This document shows, in pieces, positions 58,878 through 64,000 of a DNA stretch of 64,000 nucleotides. Origin of the DNA: Methylobacterium sp. AMS5 (lineage in GTDB: Bacteria > Pseudomonadota > Alphaproteobacteria > Rhizobiales > Beijerinckiaceae); NCBI RefSeq assembly GCF_001542815.1, contig NZ_CP006992.1, positions 3,663,501-3,727,500 on the forward strand. Direction: 5' to 3'. The position numbers and the translations under genes are program-made. Each line of letters opens with the position of its first letter. Position 1 is the first letter of the stretch. The notes below the pieces were generated by a model. It was not told the origin of the DNA and ran no database searches. It saw only the letters and a program-made list of their open reading frames with translations.

Positions 58878-60083
58878 TCAGCGTGCGGTGACGCGCGTCG
58901 TCTCGACGACGTTGCGCAGGTAGCCGGCCGGATTCCAGAGGGCTTCGAGCGGCTGCGACTGGCCGATCCGGTTCAGCGCCCGAACCCGTAAGCGGTGCTC
59001 GCCGGCCGGAACCCTCAGGCTCGCCTCCCAGCCCCGGAAGGCGTAGCGACCCTCGTCGCGGCCGAGGCTGGCCGCGGTCCAGCTGCGCCCGTCGTCGCCG
59101 GAGATCAGCACCTCGGTGAGGCCGTAGCCGCCGTCGAAGGCGATGCCGCGCAGCAGCGTGTCGGCCCCCGCCCTGACGCTCCCGCCGTCGGGCACGTTCG
59201 TGATGAAGGAGCGGATGGTGAAGCGGTTGATCGGCACCGTCGCCGACGGCGACTTGCCGGGCTCGGTGCAGCCGCAGGCATTGGCCGGGATGCGGTAGGC
59301 CGTCTTCATCCAGAAGTTCTCGAACGTCGTGTCGAGCACCGTGATCGCGTTGAGATGCTTCAGCCAGTACGTGCCGTAATAGCCCGGTACGACGAGGCGG
59401 AGCGGGAAGCCGTTGAGGAAGGGCAGATCCTCGCCGTTCATGGCGTAGGCCAGCATCACCTCCCCGTCGCGGGCGTGGTCGAGGTCGAGCGCCTTGGCGA
59501 AGTCGGGCGTCCGCTCCAGCACCGGCCCGTCGAGGCCCTCGAACATCACCTGTCGCGCGCCGGCCTGGACGCCGGCCCGGTCGAGCACGGCCTTCAGCGG
59601 CACGCCCGTCCAGCGGGCACAGCCCATCGCGCCGTTGGCGAGTTGCCCGCCGGCGACCCGCGGCTCGAAGAAGCCGCGCGAATTGCCGGAACACTGGTTG
59701 ACCGCCGTGATCTCGACCGCGCCGAACCCCTTGAGGTCCGCCAGCGACAGGGTGAGCGGCGTCTCGACCTTCCCCTTGATCTCCAGGCGGAAGGTGTCCG
59801 GGTCGATCTCGGTGGGGATGCCGGCGAGATGGTAGCGCACGAAGAATGCGTCGTTGGCCGTGATCGGGCCCTCGTCGAAGACCGAGAACGGCGTCTCCAG
59901 CTGCGGCGGCCGGCTCGTCATCTGGATCAGCGGGCGCTTGCCGGGATACGCGACGAGCGGGCGCTCGCCGTTGCCGAAGGGAAGCGTGATCTGTTCGGGC
60001 GAGGCGGCGCGGGCCCAACCGGTCGCGGAACTCGCGAGCAGGACCGTTCCGGCGCCGCGCAAGAGGGCGCGTCGGTGCATCAT
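58878..60083 (-). CDS. sorA: SorA, molybdenum sulfite:cytochrome c oxidoreductase
   Basis: 401 aa from the first of two adjacent ATGs, with AGGAGGAAGCC upstream. Tat signal HRRALLRGAGTVLLASSATGWARA. Blocks: TSRPPQLETPFSVFDEGPITANDAFFVRYHLAGIPTEIDPDTFRLEIKGKVETPLTLSL, the molybdenum Cys in VNQCSGNSRGFFEPR, GARQVMFEGLD, NGFPLRLVVPGYYGTYWLKHLNAITVLD, and the C-terminal dimer domain. It oxidises sulfite to sulfate in the periplasm, passing two electrons to SorB, removing toxic sulfite made by Xsc. Confidence 0.92.
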   Translation of the reverse strand: MMHRRALLRGAGTVLLASSATGWARAASPEQITLPFGNGERPLVAYPGKRPLIQMTSRPPQLETPFSVFDEGPITANDAFFVRYHLAGIPTEIDPDTFRLEIKGKVETPLTLSLADLKGFGAVEITAVNQCSGNSRGFFEPRVAGGQLANGAMGCARWTGVPLKAVLDRAGVQAGARQVMFEGLDGPVLERTPDFAKALDLDHARDGEVMLAYAMNGEDLPFLNGFPLRLVVPGYYGTYWLKHLNAITVLDTTFENFWMKTAYRIPANACGCTEPGKSPSATVPINRFTIRSFITNVPDGGSVRAGADTLLRGIAFDGGYGLTEVLISGDDGRSWTAASLGRDEGRYAFRGWEASLRVPAGEHRLRVRALNRIGQSQPLEALWNPAGYLRNVVETTRVTAR

Positions 60084-60139
60084 GGCTTCCTCCTTTTGGG
60101 GCGGATCCCGTTTCGGATCCGCCGCTTTTCCAGCACGTC

Positions 60140-61213
60140 TCAGCCGAGCCGAAGCAGGTGGATCAACCCGAGACTGATCAGCAGCAACGTTGCGAGCGAC
60201 AGCGTCACCGCCGCGGTGACGCGCCCGCCGACGCGGCCGATCACCCGCACATCGACCCCGAGCCCGAGGGCGGCCATCGAGACCACGGTGAGGGTGCCGG
60301 CGACCCGCGTGATCGGGCCGATCGCGGCGTCGGGCACGAGGCCGAGCGAGCGGCACGCGGCGAGCACGAGGAAGCCGAGGATGAACCACGGCACCAGCTT
60401 GAACGGGTCGAACCGGCGTGCTCCGCCGGTTTCCGGCGCGCCACCGTCGAAACGCGGTGCGAGGAGCGAGAGCCCGACCACGACGGGGCCGAGCATCAGC
60501 ACGCGCACGAGCTTCACCAGAGTGCCGATCTGCGTCGCCACCAGCCCGGCCGGGACGGTGGCGGCGAGAACCTGCGGCACGGCATAGACCGTGAGGCCCG
60601 CCAGAATGCCGTACTGGCCGGCGCCGAGGCCAAGCAGGGGGATCAGCAGCGGCAGGCCGAGCACCATCAGCACGCCGAGGATCGCCGTGAAGGAGATCGA
60701 GGAGGCGACGTCGTCGCTGCTGGCGCCGATGACCGGGGCGACGGCCGCGATGGCCGAGTTCCCGCAGATCGAGTTGCCGCAGGCGATCAGGATCGAGATG
60801 CGCACGGCGAGTCCGAGCAGGCGGCTGATCGCGAAGCTCGCCATGATCGTCACGACCACGGTGGCGACGATCGCCGCGAGCAGCACCGGGCCGGAGGCGA
60901 CGATCGCCGCGAAGCTGATCGAGGCACCGAGCAGCATCACCGCGACTTCAAGGAGCTGTTTGGCGCTGAAGGCGATGCCCGAGCGCCAGAGCGGGCTCGG
61001 TGTCCAGAACGTCCGGATCGCCATGCCGAGGAGAATCGCGATCACCAGCGCCTCGATATAGGGGTGCTCGAACGCGCCCTCCTCGAGATGCTGCAAACCG
61101 ATCGAGACCAGCGTCACCGCAAGGCACAGCCCGATCCCCGGAGCCAGTTCCCTAAGGCGCGACATTGCGAGGCGGGGCTTCGAGGGTGTCACCAGGCGGT
61201 TCTTCTGCAGCAT
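60140..61213 (-). CDS. UPF0324/YeiH-family membrane protein, putative sulfate/sulfite exporter
   Basis: 357 aa from the ATG at 61213 (MLQKNRLVTPSKPRL); earlier in-frame TTG and ATG codons are less likely. About ten hydrophobic helices; family strings ELAPGIGLCLAVTLVSIGLQ, AKQLLEVAVMLLGASISF, LIACGNSICGNSAIAAVAPVI, and the duplicated C-terminal GLGVDVRVIGRVGGR. Proteins of this family recur beside xsc genes and are thought to export sulfite or sulfate, which is how I read it here. Substrate is inferred from context. Confidence 0.85.
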   Translation of the reverse strand: MLQKNRLVTPSKPRLAMSRLRELAPGIGLCLAVTLVSIGLQHLEEGAFEHPYIEALVIAILLGMAIRTFWTPSPLWRSGIAFSAKQLLEVAVMLLGASISFAAIVASGPVLLAAIVATVVVTIMASFAISRLLGLAVRISILIACGNSICGNSAIAAVAPVIGASSDDVASSISFTAILGVLMVLGLPLLIPLLGLGAGQYGILAGLTVYAVPQVLAATVPAGLVATQIGTLVKLVRVLMLGPVVVGLSLLAPRFDGGAPETGGARRFDPFKLVPWFILGFLVLAACRSLGLVPDAAIGPITRVAGTLTVVSMAALGLGVDVRVIGRVGGRVTAAVTLSLATLLLISLGLIHLLRLG

Positions 61214-61304
61214 CGTCGGTCCTTGATGCCGATCCCGGCTTGGTCCCGGCGGCCCCATCCATAGCAAGTCTTTCTATATCTGCACGCTATAGACAAACTA
61301 TTTT

Positions 61305-62693
61305 CTATGAACGCGCCGACTTGTGGAGCATTCTTCGCATCGTCGGCGTCGCGAGAGCCGGCTCGGCGTCCAGCGCCCCCGGATCCCCGGCCAGCGGCCG
61401 TCGTGTCGCGCGCCCGATCCAGATCGCCGAGGCGGCGCTGACGAGACCGGCGAGCGCGCAATAGGCGCAGACCAGCCACGGCCGATCCGTACCGGAATAT
61501 TGCAGGAGCGCGGTCGCGACGATCGGAGTCAGGCCACTCGCGAAGATGCCGGAGAATTGGTAGACGAAGGAAATTCCAGTGTAGCGTACCCGGGCCGGAA
61601 ACAGTTCCGAGAACAAGGCCGCCTCCGGCCCGTAGACCGAGGCATAGAAGATCCCGAAGGGTACGATCAGCGCAAGCCAAATCGCCCCGATACTGCCGCC
61701 GCTGTTCAGGAAGATCCAGAAGGCCGGAAAGGCCGAGAAGCCGGTGAGCACCGACCCCCAGGCGTAGACGCGGGTACGGCCGAGCCGGTCCGAGAGCCAG
61801 CCGGCGATCGGAATCGTGGCGCAGAGCAGGAGCGCGGCTGATGTGACGCCGAGCAGGGCCTGGGTGCGCGGTACCTGAACGGTGCCCGTAAGATAGCCGA
61901 TCGAGAAGACCGCGAAGATGTTGAAGAACACGCCGTCGATGGTGCGCGCGCCCATGCCGGCGACGACGTTGCCGGGAAAGTCCCGCATCATCGAGACGAA
62001 CGGGATCGCCGCCTCGCGGTTCGTCTCCTTCACGCGGGCGAATTCGGGCGTCTCCATCACGTTGAGCCGGATGTAGGCGCCGACGGCGACGAGCACGGCG
62101 CTGAGCAGGAAGGCGAGCCGCCACCCCCAGGAGAGAAACTGTTCGTCCGTGAGTCCGTAGGACAGCCCCGCAACGACGCCGGAGGCGATGCAGAGCCCCA
62201 GCGCGAGCCCGATCTGTGGGATGCTGGCGTAGAGGCCGCGTTTCTCCGGAGGCGCATACTCGAAAGCCATCAGCACGGCTCCGCCCCACTCGCCGCCCAG
62301 CCCGATGCCCTGGACGATCCGCAGGATCAGCAGCAGGACGGGGGCAGCGACGCCGATCTGTGCATAGGTCGGCACCAGCCCGATCAGGAAGGTCGCCACG
62401 CCCATCAGCAGGAGGGTGATGACCAGCATGCTCTTGCGGCCGATCCGGTCGCCGAAATGTCCGAAGATCACGCCACCGAGCGGCCGGGTGACAAAGCCGA
62501 CGGCGAAGGTCGAGTAGGCGAGCAGCGTCGAGACGAGGGGATCGTCGGCTGGAAAATACAGCTTGTTCAGGACAATGCCGGCGACGACGCCGTAGAGGAA
62601 GAAGTCGTACCACTCGATCGTCGCTCCGATCAGAGCGGCCGTGACGACGCGGGCGAGGCCGCCGCGTTCGGGTGCCGTGTCACTCGTCGTCAT
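61305..62693 (-). CDS. MFS transporter, metabolite:H+ symporter group (IseU-like sulfonate importer)
   Basis: 462 aa, 12 predicted helices. AALIGATIEWYDFFLYGVVAG, GRKSMLVITLLLMGVATFLIGLVP, RIVQGIGLGGEWGGAVLMAFEYAPPEKRGLYAS are the MHS family signatures (proline/betaine/shikimate-type importers). The ATG overlaps the GMC gene stop (ATGA), so both are co-transcribed. In isethionate clusters a MFS protein (IseU) is the importer; with Xsc nearby this role is likely. Confidence 0.88.
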   Translation of the reverse strand: MTTSDTAPERGGLARVVTAALIGATIEWYDFFLYGVVAGIVLNKLYFPADDPLVSTLLAYSTFAVGFVTRPLGGVIFGHFGDRIGRKSMLVITLLLMGVATFLIGLVPTYAQIGVAAPVLLLILRIVQGIGLGGEWGGAVLMAFEYAPPEKRGLYASIPQIGLALGLCIASGVVAGLSYGLTDEQFLSWGWRLAFLLSAVLVAVGAYIRLNVMETPEFARVKETNREAAIPFVSMMRDFPGNVVAGMGARTIDGVFFNIFAVFSIGYLTGTVQVPRTQALLGVTSAALLLCATIPIAGWLSDRLGRTRVYAWGSVLTGFSAFPAFWIFLNSGGSIGAIWLALIVPFGIFYASVYGPEAALFSELFPARVRYTGISFVYQFSGIFASGLTPIVATALLQYSGTDRPWLVCAYCALAGLVSAASAIWIGRATRRPLAGDPGALDAEPALATPTMRRMLHKSARS

Positions 62694-64000
62694 GCCGGGC
62701 TCCCCTCTGGCGCCGGCGCGGGATGCCGGCTGGATGTGGTCGCCAGCGGGTCGGAGGCGACGGCGACCGCCGCTGAACCGGCCCGCGCATCGGCCAGAAT
62801 CATTTCGGAGGCCTTCTCCGCGATCATGACCACGGGCGCGCTGGTGTTGCCGGAGATCAGGGTCGGCATGATCGAACAATCGACGACGCGCAGGCCGCCG
62901 ATGCCGTGGACGCGCAGGCGCGCATCCGTCACCGCCATCGGGTCCGAGCCCATCTTGCACGTCCCCGAGGGGTGGAAGATCGTGGCCCCCGTCGCACGCG
63001 CGAAATCGAGCAGGGCTTCGTCGCCCTCGACCTCCGGGCCCGGCTTGACCTCTTCCGTCAGCAGCGTCCGCAGAGGGGACGTCGCGGCGAGGCGCCGGGC
63101 GAACTTGATGCCCTCGACGGTGCAGCGCCGGTCCGTCTCGGTCGCGAGGTAGTTGGCCCGCATGACGGGCGCCGCGAAGGGGTCGGCGCTGCGCAGAGTC
63201 ACGCTCCCGCGGGATTCCGGGCGCAGCTGGCAGACCGAAAAGGTGCAGCCTGACCAGGGATGGGGCGCGCCGCCGGCCATATCGGCCGAGAGCGTGGCGA
63301 AGTGGAACTGCACGTCCGGCGTGCCGGGCCCGGGCATGACGCGGGTGAAAAGGCCACCCTGATTGATCCCGACGGCCAGCGGACCGCTGCGTGTCAGCAG
63401 CCAACGCAGGCCGATCCGCGCCCTCCCGAACACGGTGCGCAGGTCGTCATTCGTCGTGATCGGCTTGGCCACCTTGTACATCAGCCGGATCTGCAGGTGG
63501 TCCTGCAGATTCGCACCGACGCCGGGCAGCGCGTGCACCAGGGGGATGTTGTGGCGCGCCACCTCCGTCTCGGGTCCGATCCCCGACAGCATGAGAAGCT
63601 GCGGGCTCTGCAGCGCACCCGCGGCCAGGATCACGTCCGTCGCGGCGCGCGCCTCGTACATCCGGCCCTTCAGCCGGTAGCGGATCCCAACCGCACGGCG
63701 CCCTTCGAGGATCAGGCCGACCGCCTGCGCGCCGGTCTCGACGCGAAGGTTACGACGACCGCGCGCCGGGCGAAGATAGGCGACTGCGGTGCTGCAGCGC
63801 CGGCCCTTGCGGGTGAAGAGCTGGTAGTAGCCGACGCCCTCCTGGTCGCCCGCGTTGAAGTCCGCCGTGCGGCGGATGCCGAGCTCGCCCGCGCCGGCAA
63901 TGATCGTATCGATGAGTTCGTGCCGATGCTCGATGTCGGAGCACCAGAGCGGCCCATCCGCGCCGTGGGCGGGTCCTGCGCCGTGGGAATTGTGCTCGGA
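62690..64000 (-). CDS. GMC oxidoreductase, choline dehydrogenase-like (IseJ-like isethionate dehydrogenase), 5' end beyond the window
   Basis: The last 436 residues are present and the frame is open to the window edge. Seen: SDIEHRHELIDTIIAGAGELGIRRTADFNAGDQEGVGYYQLFTRKGRRCSTAVAYLRP (substrate/FAD region), VILAAGALQSPQLLMLSGIGPE (GMC signature 2), QDHLQIRLMYKV, and the C-terminal domain with HPSGTCKMGSDP and VVDCSIMPTLISGNTSAPVVMIAEKASEMIL carrying the His/Asn pair. The N-terminal dinucleotide fold is cut off. GMC enzymes oxidise alcohols; with Xsc, a MFS importer and IclR nearby, isethionate to sulfoacetaldehyde fits best, choline or another alcohol being alternatives. Confidence 0.85.
   Translation of the reverse strand, partial: SEHNSHGAGPAHGADGPLWCSDIEHRHELIDTIIAGAGELGIRRTADFNAGDQEGVGYYQLFTRKGRRCSTAVAYLRPARGRRNLRVETGAQAVGLILEGRRAVGIRYRLKGRMYEARAATDVILAAGALQSPQLLMLSGIGPETEVARHNIPLVHALPGVGANLQDHLQIRLMYKVAKPITTNDDLRTVFGRARIGLRWLLTRSGPLAVGINQGGLFTRVMPGPGTPDVQFHFATLSADMAGGAPHPWSGCTFSVCQLRPESRGSVTLRSADPFAAPVMRANYLATETDRRCTVEGIKFARRLAATSPLRTLLTEEVKPGPEVEGDEALLDFARATGATIFHPSGTCKMGSDPMAVTDARLRVHGIGGLRVVDCSIMPTLISGNTSAPVVMIAEKASEMILADARAGSAAVAVASDPLATTSSRHPAPAPEGSPA

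Overview
The window is high-GC DNA with the gene content and style of a facultative methylotroph or plant-associated alphaproteobacterium of the Methylobacterium/Methylorubrum type. I infer this from the PhaB reductase, the many amino-acid-type ABC transporters, the kdp layout, the Xsc/Sor sulfonate genes and GC-rich dispersed palindromes. It has not been tested by any search. Genes are dense, with many 1-4 base start/stop overlaps (ATGA, GTGA).

Layout. 0-8.5 kb is housekeeping: PHB reductase phaB, a lipid A acyltransferase, a phosphoglycerol-polymer-like gene pair whose junction is a 24-bp tandem repeat, an M29 aminopeptidase, a DUF2218 protein, an FAD-linked 2-hydroxyacid dehydrogenase, a FAH-family hydrolase and a NUDIX protein. 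8.6 kb is tRNA-Gly(GCC), followed by a decayed IS3-family element. 10.5-16.4 kb is a stressosome-type cassette, rsbR-rsbS-rsbT-rsbX-like-hybrid histidine kinase. Its rsbR is split by an intact IS3-family element flanked by a GGGT duplication; removing it restores a 293-codon reading frame.

16.6-36.1 kb is a catabolic and transport region. It holds a LysR regulator, a Liv-type ABC transporter whose LivG half is truncated, a cyclase-family hydrolase, an amidase, a TetR regulator, a three-subunit molybdenum hydroxylase (CoxM/S/L type, but not CO dehydrogenase), a second complete Liv transporter, CoxG and a (methyl)malonate-semialdehyde dehydrogenase. Together these suggest uptake and oxidative breakdown of an amide- or N-heterocycle-like compound; the substrate is unknown. 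36.9-41.4 kb holds a LysR regulator, an Ssu/Tau-type ABC transporter and an alpha/beta hydrolase, then an orphan TAXI-type binding protein.

43.0-52.1 kb is the potassium-uptake operon (27-aa protein)-kdpF-kdpA-(66-aa protein)-kdpB-kdpC-kdpD-kdpE. A 55-nt element upstream of it recurs upstream of a separate 83-aa gene lying next to kdpE. 52.5-64 kb is a sulfonate cluster best read as isethionate dissimilation. GMC dehydrogenase (IseJ-like, cut by the window end) and an MFS importer supply sulfoacetaldehyde. Xsc makes acetyl phosphate and sulfite, AckA uses the acetyl phosphate, and sulfite goes to two tandem sulfite dehydrogenase systems (SorAB and SoxCD-like), with a UPF0324-type exporter. 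An IclR regulator sits between ackA and xsc.
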